DNA from: Mesostigma viride
Taxonomy: Eukaryota > Streptophyta > Mesostigmatophyceae > Mesostigmatales > Mesostigmataceae
Assembly (NCBI GenBank): GCA_009746045.1
Contig: RPFO01000065.1
Coordinates: forward strand, 3,776,372-3,840,371
Reading direction: 5' to 3'
DNA: 64,000 bases
Shown piece by piece: positions 11,312-22,962 of the stretch (within the stretch, counting starts at the first letter, position 1; the number at the start of each line of letters is the position of its first letter). Under the pieces are notes generated by a model. That model made no database searches. It had not been told where the DNA came from and was given only the letters and a program-made list of their open reading frames with translations. The translations under genes were made by a program, and so were the position numbers.

Positions 11312-13285
11312 TTTGGGGCTCACTGAGAAGCAAAAACTCTGAGCTCCGCCGTCAGCCATGTCCGCGCGTGGCTCGTGGCTCGCGGTCCGTCAAGGGCCTG
11401 CGACCGCCATATATATAGTATGATGGTTTCAAAGGTGAGGAGTAACGGGGATGGTCCAGCCATCCACGATGATACCCCGCGAGCGGCCACGGGGGAAGGC
11501 GGAATTTGGCGGATCGACGCTCCGTCGTGGAGACCCCGGAGTCCGCCCAACTCTGGCTACTATAGATCATCATAGAGCTCTTGTCACTGGAAGCGCGGGC
11601 GGTGGGGCTTGAGCACTTATATCAAGGAGACGACCACTTATGATGATTGATCAGCATTGAAGCCGAAAACGGAGGTCATGGCCTTTTGGTCATCAGCCGG
11701 CTTCAGTTCCCCCGGCCCGGCCGGTTGGGAGGGCTGTCACCCCATGCACCCCGCCACCCACCCTCTGATCGAGCCTCCGGCTGCCCGGCTGGACGGAGGA
11801 AGCCCCGTCCCCCCGGCGACTCGCTTCGGCATGACGGAAGCTCCTTGGCAGTTGGCTCCCCTGATATCCGCCACGCGACCATGACGCCCCACGGCTTACG
11901 ACATCAACACCCGCATTAGCCAGGCCAGCCCCTCGAGAGGTTCATCTGCTTGACATGTAGATATCGCTGTCTGCCGATCGCCTGAGCGGCGCAAGCACCT
12001 TCCGTTAGTCTACATTCAAGGCCCTTGTCCTCAGCATCCTCCTAGAGCTACCGCTAGCCGCTGCAAGGCACGTGGGCACTGGACCAGGCGCTGAGCTGGC
12101 AAGCAGCTAGCGAGACACCACTGTCACTCGAATGCCGCTCGGTCACTATACTATGATCCTCGGCATATCCGATGCAACGTACGGCGAGATCCCGGCGATC
12201 GACCAGCATGACTTGGAGAATCCATTGAAGCGCTTCACCAGCCCCTTGGGGGCACTAGGACCGTTGTACTATCTACAGCAACTCTGATGTTCCAACTCTT
12301 TGATATGTGGCTCTGAAGTAATAAGCCTAGGCCCGATCAGGTTGCAAGCCATTGGGCGCGCAGTTAGGACTACACTGAGCTTATTACGTCATGTGATCTC
12401 ACCTTCTTTGCCGGCCTCTACCATAAGGTCGGACTGCAGCTAGCCTATGGATCCCTATAGTATATAATTACCTTGTCGGACCACTGGCGCAGGAATAAAC
12501 TCAACTCAACTCAACCGCTATATGGGCAAAAGGTTCCGGCACTAATTAACCTAATTATATACCAAGAGCGCGCCGCACCCGAGCCGAGCTCTAATTAGTA
12601 AGCTGCGAGATCCCTCTTGTCGATCACCCATACCATCCGACACCGCCTCCTCATCCTCTTTTCCGGCCATCTTGCTCGCACTGACCAGGTGAGTTCCGAT
12701 ATGTGGGCCCTGCGCGGGCGGGCTAAGGACGGGACAACCAGGTAGACACCTCCTCCTAGTACACATGGCAGGCCGGTCCCCTTGTCCCGTCGCAACCCAC
12801 TGGCAAACTAGCTTGCGCGCGCCCCGCACTGTCGAGGCGCGACAGGGCGGACCATATGTGCATGACACAACTGCTTGAGGATCGATGCAGGGCTTGAGGG
12901 ACTACCTGTACTCTGCGCCCGCATGATCGACAAGACGGAGAAATGGGCTGCCGACGGTCTGCGATAAGCACCAATGCCTGAGGGGCATGCTCCTGTTTTA
13001 TCGATCCCCATGCACGTGCCCCGCGGCCCATTGCTAGAATGCAAGGTAGAAGTCCGCAGATGGAGGCTATTGATTGCCCCTGAGGATAGCCGCTACACTA
13101 CCGCCTCGTCTACCATTACATGCAGCAGTAGATCGAGGACACTGAGCTCAGATGCATGAGGATTATATCCCCCTATATGTCAAGACAATATATATGGGTG
13201 GGGCATGACGCAGGTCAGCCACGAGCCACGAGCGGACATGGCTGACGGCGGAGCTCAGAACTTTTGCGTCTGAGCCCCATTAATG
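11312..13285. repeat. Outward-facing inverted copies of a LINE 5' segment
   Basis: 11325-11390 is the reverse complement of about 13205-13275 (shared core CAGCCATGTCCGC, GAGCTCCGCCGTCAG). A related core also lies at 31850-31872. The space between, 11400-13200, holds no gene that I recognise. It includes a (CAACT)n tail (12497-12513) after GGAATAAACT, like that at 22965-23000 reversed, so it is probably stacked retroelement debris. Confidence 0.5.
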
Positions 13286-15070
13286 CAGTCAGATCACTTA
13301 AGCAGCCTATGTGCGTCTTTTCCATGCGCAACTGCTACAAAAATCGGTTACAGCTGTAACGCAGTATTGTGACCAGGCCTGCAGCTATCGCGTACGTCGT
13401 CTTTCTAAGATGCACACGCTGATATATTTTACCCGCGAAGAGCTCTAACAACAAGCAATAAATTATGACGAGCAAACGCTCCTCTACGCAACGTAGCCCG
13501 GCCAGGCCAGCGGCTGCACTAACTAATCCCTGAAAACACGTCTGCAGCTCCGGCTGGCGGCTGCATCTTCGCCCTCCCGCCCACCAGGCAGCGGCGCAAC
13601 TAGCCAAGCACTACTGTATATAGTGGTCGTCCCGCCCCCCGGCCGGCCGGGCTTGCCAGGCTGGCCCGCAGCGTCGCCTGAGCCCAAGCGCAGTCGCCCT
13701 GCCGAACTCCATGGGTTAAGAGTTCGACTTTGACGCAAGCCAGCCCGGCTTTTTTTAATAATCACTGGCGCTCAACCACGACCGCATGGATCCTGGCATA
13801 CGTATTTTTTGGATCGCGCCGCCTCGCTTATTGAACTGTGCACGCAGCTCCACACCAGGGCCGCCTCCGCAATGCCTTCGGTTCATACCTTCCGCCGTCC
13901 GGTAGCGAGCCCGGCTCACCACAGCGCCGCCCGCCCTCACGTTCAGCAATTTGCCCCGCGGCCGCGGCTCTTTTCCCTTCTTGGACTGCTCCCTCGAGGA
14001 GCTCTCAGGCCCCCCAAGCCCGGGGCCTGCACGGCCTCACCACCACCTTGACCGAATCCTCCATATATCCGCTCACTCCTATAATAAGGAGGCCCTCGAG
14101 CAGCACGTGGCCCCCCTCGCGGCAGATGTGGCAGCCATGGCCACCGGTGGGCGGCACGCTGGCTGCTGAGCTCCCCCTCCTCTCCACCATCTCCACCGCC
14201 ACCTCCACCCTCCTCGTCTCACCTCCGAGGTCCACCGAGCCACCACCCCCACCACCGACGCCCTCACCGCCTAGCTCCGCTCGACATCGACCAATGTGCA
14301 TCGGCGCCTCCAAGATAACGCCATCGATCGCCATGCATCGAGTGCCTGCAAAACACCGCGGGCCTCACCGGCCCAGGCGGTGAAGGACATTGCCGCCAAG
14401 CCAGCCTGAGTCCGCTGGCCCGGCCGGCGATGCTCGATCCCCCCAGACCTAGCTGGGCAGACATGCTGAAGCTGGAAGCCTGACCACACCATCTCCACCA
14501 CCTCCACCATCGCGGCACAGCTCAAGCAACACACACGTACTCGACCTCCGCGAGGAGGCCGACAGTCACCAAGCGCAGCCACAATGTCATCGTCAAGCAC
14601 TTCTTCGACCAGCCGGCAGGTGAGACCTCGGAGTCTCTTGCCATAGCGTTAAATAAGCGCGACATTCTTACCCCCATGCATGCAACTCACTGGTGAGCAG
14701 TCTGCAAATGTCGGCCGTCCGCCTTCCCCGCGCGCGGCCCGGTAAGGCTGGCCTGGCTCCGGCCTGCTCCTCACCTTCAAGTACACGGCCGATAAGCCGG
14801 CTGTCGTTTCTTCAATGTCGCAAGAAGCTCTCGGGGACTTCCAACACGCTGGACGACGACTTGAGTGACCCTGGCACAGCAACAGCGGTTACAGCGGCGA
14901 CGGAAGCTATGGCCGACCTACCTCCAGCTCCGGCAGAGCGCAGGGGGGATTAACCGGTATAATAATGGAGGGGGGAGGTCATATCCACGTCCGGACCACA
15001 AGCCCGGCTGGCAGCTAGGCGCCCCCTGCCACCCCAGCAACCCCAGTCTAGGGAATATAGCAGTAGTGTA
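13205..15070 (+). pseudogene. Non-LTR retrotransposon 5' region and ORF1 remnant (copy A)
   Basis: Plus-strand copy of a dispersed family. It starts with the 5' segment (ATGGCTGACGGCGGAGCTC near 13230), then TTATGACGAGCAAACGCTCC (13463), then an ORF1-like region: LEQHVAPLAADVAAM near 14096-14140, SSARHR/LTAQ-type fragments, and LLTFKYTADKPAVVS near 14770, matching the position of VQWSSLTFSDITARV in other copies. The reading frame is broken several times. The final part (SQEALGDFQHAGRRL) aligns with RRKKLGNTSRSLDDDL elsewhere. Together they look like the C-terminal part of an L1-type ORF1 (nucleic-acid chaperone) protein; reverse transcriptase is absent here. Confidence 0.65.
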
Positions 15071-15129
15071 GATTAGTCCGGCTTAGCTTACTAGCACGTG
15101 GCACAAGCCTACTACGTGTATTATTATCA

Positions 15130-16065
15130 ACATCGCTCCGTTGGGAGTCAATGTAGCGCATATCCCTGAGAAGGGGCATATGGCTTTTAATACATCCTAG
15201 GCTACTTCATGCAAGGGTGGGAATGTAAGCTACCCTTGCTCTAGGTGCACCAGGGCACCTGCACCCTCATGGTCTATATCACGCTATGCCCGGGTAAGGG
15301 GGGAGCATGCCTGTGAGGGAGGAAGATCAGCATGGCTATACAAGAGCTAGGACATGGCTTCTCGACAGAGAGCATCTCTCTGCATGGCATAGCATGGCTA
15401 AATTCTTAATGCAACATCCATGGGGGGGTCCCATTATAGGCATGGCTTGGCTAAACATAGCCAGGGCGTAGCATGGCTGTACTAGGCTATGGCTGGTTGT
15501 GGACCGTGCGTTGGCCCGGCACGTGACTAGGTGTGAACATTGGCACAGCTAGGCAAACAGTCTAGGCATGGCTGCCTTAGCGTCAGTGACGCCAATGGTT
15601 ACAATCTAGGGCTATTGCTATTCTAGCCCGCTGGGGGGGTCCACATCTTGTGGTTGATCATCAGGTCCCCGCCCCTCCAGTACACCTTGGGCTTCTGGGG
15701 GTCCTGCTTATTACTACGTGTATGTGCGCCTATAACATTTGGGACTCCCCAATGATGGATGATGCATTAAGAATTTAGCCAAGCTTTGCCTATGCAGAGA
15801 GCTCCTCTCTGCCCGCTGAGAAGCCATGCCCTAGGCCCCTAGGTACAGCCATTGTTTAGCTAAGATGATCTTCCACCCTCTGTCCGCGCCTTATATAGAC
15901 CTGTGCTGGAATACATAGTGGTGCAGGTGCACCTTGTGCACCCAGAGCAGGTGTAGTTTACAGTTCCTATCACTTGCAGTCCTGAATCTAGTAGCCAAGA
16001 ATGTATTAAGAGCCATATATGCCCCTTCTCAGGGGATTAATGTGCTACATGTACTCCCAACGCCG
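15130..16065. mobile_element. Foldback inverted repeat, arms about 320 bp
   Basis: 15137-15450 and 15735-16065 are inverted copies. Matching landmarks: CCTGAGAAGGGGCATATGGC (15170) with its reverse complement at 16025-16045; GGTGCACCAGGGCACCTGCA (15244) with 15925-15955; GGCTAAATTCTTAATGCA (15395) with 15757-15776. The 285-bp loop contains, on the minus strand, PKVYWRGGDLMINHKMW, an ORF1 C-terminal fragment. The arm ends resemble the LINE 3' end CTCCGTTGGGAG seen at 30422. Confidence 0.75.
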
Positions 16066-16084
16066 TCCTATCTCCGGGAGATAT

Positions 16085-16245
16085 GTTACAATTTAATTTA
16101 ATTTAATTTAATTTGATTTAATGACGCAGACGATATTTCTACCTTGGTGTAACTATTTTTTCTCATGAGATTAGCATAGTGTATACTCCGTGGTCCATGC
16201 ACATGACACACAAGCTAGTACTTACTTAGTAAGGCGGATCGCTCC
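16085..16245 (+). mobile_element. (TTTAA)n tail and a 5'-truncated SINE-like copy
   Basis: 16091-16121 is a run of AATTT/TTTAA repeats that fits a LINE tail. It is followed at 16122-16240 by GACGCAGACGATATTTC...CTTACTTAGTAAG, a diverged, shortened copy of the SINE-like element at 17342-17523. Confidence 0.6.
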
Positions 16246-17341
16246 CAGCTTGACCTCACAAGTGAGAGCCATGCAGGGCCGGGGCTGTTGCTTGAGCTGC
16301 GCGGCGATATGGCGGAGGCGGTGGAGGTGGTGTGACCATGCAGTTCAGCAGCATGGCAGCAGGTCGGTTGGGTGGGAGGTGCATCGCCGGCTGCCCAGGC
16401 CAGCGCATGGCCGGCTGGCCTGGCGCATCAATGTCCATCACCTGGCCCCTGGGCGGTGAGGCCTACAGTGTTTTGCAAGCACTCGGTGGCGATGGCATGG
16501 TCGATCCGCGAGCCGCTCAAGTCGAGATCGAGGAGCTGGGCATGCAGTGATGACGTACGTTGGTGGTGGCCAGCGGTACGTGGATGTGGAGGCGAGGGGC
16601 TTGTAGGTGGCAGGGGCGCGGAGCTCCGTGGTGGAGAGGAGCTAGGGGAAGCTCGGCAGCCAGCGTGCCTCCGGGCATGGCCGCCGGCCATGAACATCTG
16701 CAGCGAGGGGGGTCACGTGCATGCTCGAAAGGCCTTCTTATGATGAAGGAGGGCGCGAAAGGTGGTTTTGGTCATGGCGGTGGGGGCCGGGGTTTCGGGA
16801 ACCCAGATCTCGTTGTCGGAGCGCCCGAGGAGCGAGCAGCTAGAGGGCGATGTGCTGAAGGTGCGGGGGCGAGTCGAATCGGTGCAAGAAGTCAGCCATC
16901 AGTGGAGGTGGGAAACCGAGCATGGCCACTCGGCAGATGGAGGCGTTTTAATAGGTGGTGGAGGTGCAAGCTTGCACAGTTCAAGAAGCTAGCGAGGTGT
17001 AGTATACGAACCGAAAAACACGTCATCCATGAATTGTTCCGGGGTTTGTTTCCAGTAGCGGAGGGAGTTCAAGTCAATGGCTCTCTTTTGCCTGCGCGGT
17101 TCTTCAGGGCGGCTACGTTAATTCTAGGTACGTGCAGGCTCGATGCCGATGTCGAGGCCGCAGGGGCTATCAGTAGCCGAAAACCTATACCACTAAGGCT
17201 TCATTAGTACCTGGCACAACTGCCTTCTGGGCCAGGAGGCGTAGCCTCAGACAACGCTTTGATCAGGCCGGGCTCAGCGCAGCCGCCAGGCTAGCTGCGC
17301 TGCGTCGTGGTGCGTTTGCTCGCCATATTAGTGGGTAATAT

Positions 17342-17523
17342 CGTCTGCCATTACAGTAGAGGACAGCTTGGATGAGGATTACATCCCCATCTAGTGCTTA
17401 ACGGTTGGGGGATGATGCAGACGATATTTGTTTAAACTTTTGTGTAGTTATTTTTCTAATGAGATTAGCATAGTACTCCGTGGCATGCCTTTGCGCATGA
17501 CACGCAAGTACTTACTTACTTAC
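17342..17523 (+). mobile_element. SINE-like element with (TTAC)n tail
   Basis: About 182 bp starting CGTCTGCCATTACAGTAGAG and ending in TACTTACTTACTTAC, flanked by a perfect 14-bp repeat TTAGTGGGTAATAT at 17328-17341 and 17524-17537. A 5'-truncated reverse copy occupies 30103-30285. No clear A/B boxes were found, so its promoter class is unknown. Confidence 0.75.
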
Positions 17524-17537
17524 TTAGTGGGTAATAT

Positions 17538-17865
17538 TTAATTAATTAATTAGTTAATTAATTAATTAATTAGACTCGTGCTCCCGTTGGGGAGTCACGG
17601 AGCATTAACCCCGATGGATGGATGGATGGATGGATGGGTGCAAACAGTCCTACCGGTCTAAGCTATCTACATCAGCTACCTACGACATCTATCTAACAGC
17701 ATTCTAACTACAACATCTATCTAGACAGCCTCACGCTGCCCTAGGGGACCTGTCTGGCGTGCCTCCCACGGGTTTGCACACGCGGGCGCTTTCCCACAGG
17801 GGGGGGCTCGTTGTCCTCTATGACGTGGGCCCACTTGGCCTTGTCCATCATCTTCGTCCAAATCA
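17538..17865 (-). pseudogene. LINE 3' end with reverse-transcriptase C-terminal tail
   Basis: On the minus strand a short frame reads MDKAKWAHVIEDNEPPPVGK and ends RQVP-stop near 17720. This is the M-x-D+-x-W tail found at the end of LINE polymerase proteins and is parallel to the fragment at 30538-30640. It is followed by a GATG-rich 3' UTR, GCTCCGTGACTCCCCAACGG and a (TTAA)n tail. The insert is bounded by AGTGGGTAATA on both sides. Confidence 0.7.
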
Positions 17866-17876
17866 CGGAGTGGGTA

Positions 17877-18221
17877 ATAGCAAGGAGACAACCAGCGCAG
17901 GCCAGAAATCGGGAGAATCCGGACCATGGTCTAGCTCGAGCCTGCCGTTATATTGTCCGCGTATTCGAGTCGTTCAGGATGATGAATATGAATGGTGATG
18001 GAAATGTGTAGCCTAATTGTGCATTGAAATTATGGCTGGCTTACGTGTATAGAGCGACTAGATGACCTAGACGGTGGGGCCAGAAACAGTTTGCTTGATC
18101 AGGGCGTGTGTTTCGAGCCTAACTGCATGGCCGGGAGTGTCTAGTGACCAGTGAGCACCATTGCTGCGATCGCTCTCCCACCATTTACGAGGAAATACCC
18201 GCAAATGCAAAACCACTGAAT
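17877..18221 (+). mobile_element. Third insert at the same target; 115-bp core shared with 23285-23400
   Basis: Begins CAAGGAGACAACCAGCGCAG and shares about 115 bp with 23288-23400 (GGGAGAATCCGGACCATGG, GAGTCGTTCAGGATGATGAA). It is bounded by GTGGGTAATAG at 17868-17880 and 18225-18236. No coding content was recognised. Confidence 0.55.
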
Positions 18222-18499
18222 ATTAGTGGGTAATAGCTTCGGGAAAGTATTCATGAAGTGAGACAACTATGCCTGGACGCAGTATATATCAGCGCGTGCG
18301 TCTTAGAAAGACGAAGCAATTGTATCGTTCGTAGCACTTGATAGTTGCGGCAAAATTTGGAGCCCATGCAGACGTGAAAATTATGGCCACCGCTGTGAGC
18401 CATGGCTATCTCGTGGCTCGTGGCTCGGATTTTGGTACGCTTTCATCTGATATGCAGAGACAATCACTTACTTTTCATATCATACAACACCAACGAGGA

Positions 18500-19262
18500 A
18501 TGAATACTCCGTGACTCCCAAACGGGAGCACAACTAGACAAAAGAAACTAAAAAAGCATAGCAACCACGCAAGATCTTTCTGTACATAGAACACGATTGC
18601 TAGCTAGTTGTTATAATGTACAATGCAGTTGCAAAATACATGCAGTTGCAGTATGTACAAGACCCGCACTGTCAGCCAGCGACAACTACACGTATCCAAA
18701 CGACCCATCCAAATAGGCCAAGCCCGCATGATCTGCGGCCGCCGATGGGAAGCAAGCCACTTGTCGCTGGACAGCGAATGAAGTGTGACCTCTTTACAGC
18801 AACAGCCTGAGACCAGTAGGGCAAAGATCCCAACTGGCTCTATCTCAGGCACCGAATCTGGCGTGATAAAATATCATCCAAGTCGCATGCCAAGCGTGCC
18901 AGCACAAAAAGCCTTGACACGGATATATCATTATGGAGTCCAATAGATCACCACACACGCTTCCCCTGGCACGCCAACGGCGGCCACCCATCGCTGAGCC
19001 CAACGAACACAAACCACCGCAATCCGCTACGTTGGGACCCCCGTGCCACTCATTATATCCAAGACACTCGCGCTGCCAAAGCTCATGATTCGGCTACGTG
19101 CGACACCAGTACGCAGCCGACGCGCCGACCCTTCTAGGTCATCAGCCGGAGGCAAAAGGGCGCCAGAGGGTGGGCAGAAGTAACATGCAGCCCAACCACT
19201 GCATGAAGGAAAAAAGCAGTCTATCTCCCCCTAAACTGCGCCGCTGCGCGCACTGCATGGGC
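18500..19262. other. Intergenic region with a short LINE 3' fragment
   Basis: 18507-18535 carries CTCCGTGACTCCCAAACGGG, the LINE 3' signature, without a long tail. The rest up to the stop of the next gene shows no gene that I can support. Confidence 0.5.
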
Positions 19263-19267
19263 CCCCT

Positions 19268-19892
19268 TCACCCCCGGCGCAGCGCCACGATCACGATCAT
19301 GACGACAAAGGCCATGGCCATGATGGCCATGCCGCCCTCGCCGCCGCCACTGGCGCCCGCACCGCCGCTGGACGCGCCGCCCTTTAACTCCCCGCGGATA
19401 GCGCCAAACAGGTCCTGGAGCCGCCGCCATGGGTGTCGGGGGGGGAGGGGAGGGGGAGACCAACAGAGGAGAGGCGGAGGTTGTAAGAATAAAAAATGGG
19501 GAGGAAGAAGGGGAGGTGGTGGACGACAGGGCGAGAGAGCTTCAAAACGGGAAACAACATTCGCGTGAGCGACAAACACAGAGGGCTAAGCACCCACCCA
19601 GCACGGGTTATGCGCCCCCCCACATCCACACAACACAGTGGCGACCAAAGCCCTGCCCGTCCCAAGCTACTTCGTCGCTGCAAATACATAGTAAACGGGC
19701 ATGGCACGAGTGCAGACGACCAGTAAGAATTCCTCTGAACCCCGCCCCCCCCCCCCCCCCCCCCCCGCCCCCCCCCCTTCTTCCCCCATCTCCGGCGCAC
19801 ACGCGCGCGCAGACACCCACCCCCACCCCCACCCCCACCCCCACCCCACCCCCACCCCCACCCCCACCCCCACCCCCACCCCCACCCCACAC

Positions 19893-19959
<67 letters not shown>

Positions 19960-22096
19960 AAGTGCCACCGTCCTGACCAGACGAGGGCCAGGACAGGGCC
20001 AGGACAACGGGCCAAAAGAGTCAACGAGGGGGTGGAGAAGGCGGGGCGTGCGGCAGCGTGAGGGACGCGACGAGGTGGGGCGTGCGGCAGAACAAGACAA
20101 GGTGGCCGACAAGCCGTGGCGTGCCCACCTGTATGAACCCGGTCACGCAGGAAAACGCGCCGCGCAGGCCGTCCCACAGCTCCTCAAGCAGGCCCTTGTC
20201 GTGCACGTGGGGCACGCGCACGCGGGGGGACAGCGAGCGATGGCCCGCCCCGGCCGGCTGCAGCGCGCGGTGGTCTGGTCGACCGGGCCGGGCACACATG
20301 CGTGTACGCATGGCAGGACGCCACAGCAGGGGGCACAGAGGGGGGGTAGTGGGGGCGGGGGAGGGGGTGGGGAAGAATAATGGGGATGTCCCTGTTAGAT
20401 CGGGGTGGATAGGGCACTGTTCAGACGAGTCATTACACTAAACTGCCAAGCTACGGATCCTACGCATCCTTCTAGCCATACCCACATGCCGCAGTCGCGT
20501 GCTTCAATTCAACCTCACAGCAGAATGCATGCCATCCGCGGCCGGCCCACACCGCCTGCTTGCTTCCACTACAAGCCTTCCAGTTGTAGTCCAGCGTCGC
20601 CCTTAGGGAAGGCACCAGCAACACTTTGTATTGAGGGACGGACCCAGGGCCGATGCGAGAGAACATAGCAGTGACGGCAGTAACAGCAACAATAGCGGTG
20701 ACACCCATGACAGAGATAACAGCCCATGACAGAGATAACAGCAGGGGTACCGGTGACAGCAGGATGTCACAGCGGTGAGCGGGGCCGTCCAGTTTCAAGG
20801 TCGCCAACAAGAGCAGAACAGGCCAATGGGCAACCACTGGGGGGAATAGACAAGCACAGGACGGCATATAATGCACGCCCACCGGTCAAGCACCTTCCAT
20901 GCGCATGCCTGAGGAAAGAGAGCCATGGGAAGAGAAGACACTGCCACGCAGCATCACCCAGCCACGTTGGGCACCTGGCTACAAGGATACATGGATGGTT
21001 GCTACAGAACTCATCCTGACACATAGTCCCAAGTTGGACTTATTCATGTACCATGACAGGGTGCTTCAAAAAAGGGGAATTCATCACCTTCTCAAACCAG
21101 GGTACCTTTCAAAACAAAGTCTGTTGATGAGGTGCCCAGTGCACGCCAGAAATTTGGAGATTATGTCCGGACCAGTGGCAAAAAAATTTACGCCCTGGAT
21201 GTTCATTATAATTGGCATCCACACAACGCGAAAGCCGCTAACCTTCCAAGAGGACGACACGCGACCGCTTCACGTAGTTGGCCAAGGCCGGGTTGGACTT
21301 GAAGGCCTCCCACACAGACGGGTCGTTCACCAGCGATCGAACGACATCCTTGATCTCCGGATCATTGAGAAGCCCCTCCGCTGCCTCATGGAATGCCTCG
21401 ACTGCGCTGGGCTCCCTTGGGGCGCCATAAATGGTCTCAACCTGCTCGCTGGCTGACGATCGCGCGGAGACGGGAAGCGCATCCTCGACAGCGTCCCTTC
21501 TAGAAGAAGAGGGGGTAGAAGCTGCGGACAGAGTGGTCGAAGTGGACTGCCCTTCCAGGAACGCTTGCTGCGATGAGCTTCCGGAGGGCAGAGACTTGCT
21601 CTTCCCAGCGGACGATGTCACAATCCTGGTCGCCGACTCAAATTCCTCTAAAGCCGACCAATTACAACAGAACCACGGGCAATTAAAGACAATTGGGCGC
21701 AGATAAACGTGGTCAACGTCAAGGCGGGCATTTAATATAGTCCCAGGCCTGGAACTACCTAAGGCGTGAACTCAGAAATGCGCATAAATCTTATAAACAC
21801 GATGCCAATTACACGCGACGAATCCCCGACTAGCACAGCTCGACGGACAAGTAAACGCCATCAGCGGCGGACGAGTAAGCGCCTTGAATACCTGGAGTGA
21901 CGATATGCGAAAACATGTCCAGCTTCTCCCAATCCTCGTCCGGGGAAACATCCTTTAGGCTCTTCCATTGAGCGGGCTGAGCTGGCGCTGTTTGAGCGGC
22001 CGCGCATTGAGCGGGTTCCTTGGCCGACGAGGTTGACGCCGCGACCGCCCCAGCAACCAGGGGGGCGCCCGCCCGGGCTATGGCAGTTCGAAACAT
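19268..22096 (-). CDS. Predicted tail-anchored protein of unknown function
   Basis: Minus-strand gene. Exon 1 is 22096-21892 (starts MFRTAIARAG, ends HIVTP plus one base), spliced in phase to exon 2 at 21647 (EEFESATRIVTSSAGK). Exon 2 carries LLNDPEIKDVVRSLVNDPSV followed by WEAFKSNPALANYVK. An open frame continues to a stop at 21238, but a donor near 21250-21280 and acceptors at 20258 or 20278 allow joining to an exon ending at 20129 (HDKGLLEELWDGLRGAFSCV then TGFIQ). That exon joins in phase 0 to the last exon, 19414-19268, which encodes DLFGAIRGELKGG, a Gly/Ser linker and a C-terminal hydrophobic helix (MAIMAMAFVVMIVIVAL-RRG). The layout (conserved helical repeat, amphipathic region, C-terminal anchor) resembles plant proteins of unknown function. 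The exon 2/3 junction is the weakest point; two separate genes are possible. Confidence 0.6.
19741..19962. repeat. C-rich, (CCCCCA)n and (GA)n low-complexity block
   Basis: Poly-C, then CCCCCA/CCCCCACC repeats (19815-19889), then an (AG) run (19896-19959), all within the last intron of the tail-anchored gene. The long open frames here are compositional. Confidence 0.9.
20260..21237. other. Probable intron of the tail-anchored gene
   Basis: Contains ACAGCAGTGACGGCAGTAAC-type short direct repeats (20665-20770, with CCCATGACAGAGATAACAG twice). Open frames on both strands show no recognisable domain. Confidence 0.45.
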
Positions 22097-22344
22097 GTCG
22101 TCGCTTTATCAGAAGGCCTGCCGCTGCGAAGGGAATGCTTCCTGCGCAAGATCTCCCTTCCCGTCCTTGCAATCCTCGAGGGCAAGGACAACGGCGATCT
22201 GTCCCGCTCTTTATTAGTGCTCGGATGAGTCAGCCTTGTCCATCATGCTACTCCATCAGGCATGCGGCCATTATCGCCACGTGTCCAGCCAGTTCACATG
22301 CATGACCTGCCTTCCACCTGGGGGCTGGGAGGCGGGAGTCTCGA

Positions 22345-22905
22345 GTCTCGTGAGTCGTGAGTCGTGAGTCGTGAGTCGTGAGTCGTGAGTCACGAGTCGT
22401 GAGTCGTGAGTCGTGAGTCGTGAGTCGTGAGTCGTGAGTCGTGAGTCGTGAGTCGTGAGTCGTGAGTCGTGAGTCGTGAGTCGTGAGTCGTGAGTCGTGA
22501 GTCGTGAGTCGTGAGTCGTGAGTCGTGAGTCGTGAGTCGTGAGTCGTGAGTCGTGAGTCGTGAGTCGTGAGTCGTGAGTCGTGAGTCGTGAGTCGTGAGT
22601 CGTGAGTCGTGAGTCGTGAGTCGTGAGTCGTGAGTCGTGAGTCGTGAGTCGTGAGTCGTGAGTCGTGAGTCGTGAGTCGTGAGTCGTGAGTCGTGAGTCG
22701 TGAGTCGTGAGTCGTGAGTCGTGAGTCGTGAGTCGTGAGTCGTGAGTCGTGAGTCGTGAGTCGTGAGTCGTGAGTCGTGAGTCGTGAGTCGTGAGTCGTG
22801 AGTCGTGAGTCGTGAGTCGTGAGTCGTGAGTCGTGAGTCGTGAGTCGTGAGTCGTGAGTCGTGAGTCGTGAGTCGTGAGTCGTGAGTCGTGAGTCGTGGG
22901 TCGTG
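22345..22905. repeat. Heptanucleotide satellite (GTGAGTC)n, about 79 copies
   Basis: Almost uninterrupted 7-bp repeat, with one CACGAGTC variant near 22390 and changes at the right edge (GTGGGTC). It creates the minus-strand frame of repeated TTHDSRL, which is not a gene. Confidence 0.97.
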
Positions 22906-22962
22906 ACTCGTGGGGGACCAAGTGGAATGGGGAAGTCCTACACCCCCCCCCCCACGTTTAAG

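Larger units (their letters stand above)
16256..18430 (-). pseudogene. Non-LTR retrotransposon 5' region and ORF1 remnant (copy B, interrupted)
   Basis: Reverse-oriented relative of copy A. On the minus strand it runs from a CGAGCCACGAG/ATAGCCATGG segment (18390-18420) through GACGCACGCGCTGATATA (18282-18300) and GGCGAGCAAACGCACC (17308-17323) to ORF1-like sequence down to 16256. The frame is broken. It is split by three insertions between 17342 and 18222. Confidence 0.6.

Noticed and set aside
20899-21456. 185-residue plus-strand frame
   Set aside because: It runs antisense to the exon encoding NDPEIKDVVRSLVNDPSV and shows no domain of its own.
22271-22921. 216-residue frame of repeated TTHDSRL
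   Set aside because: Pure product of the 7-bp satellite.
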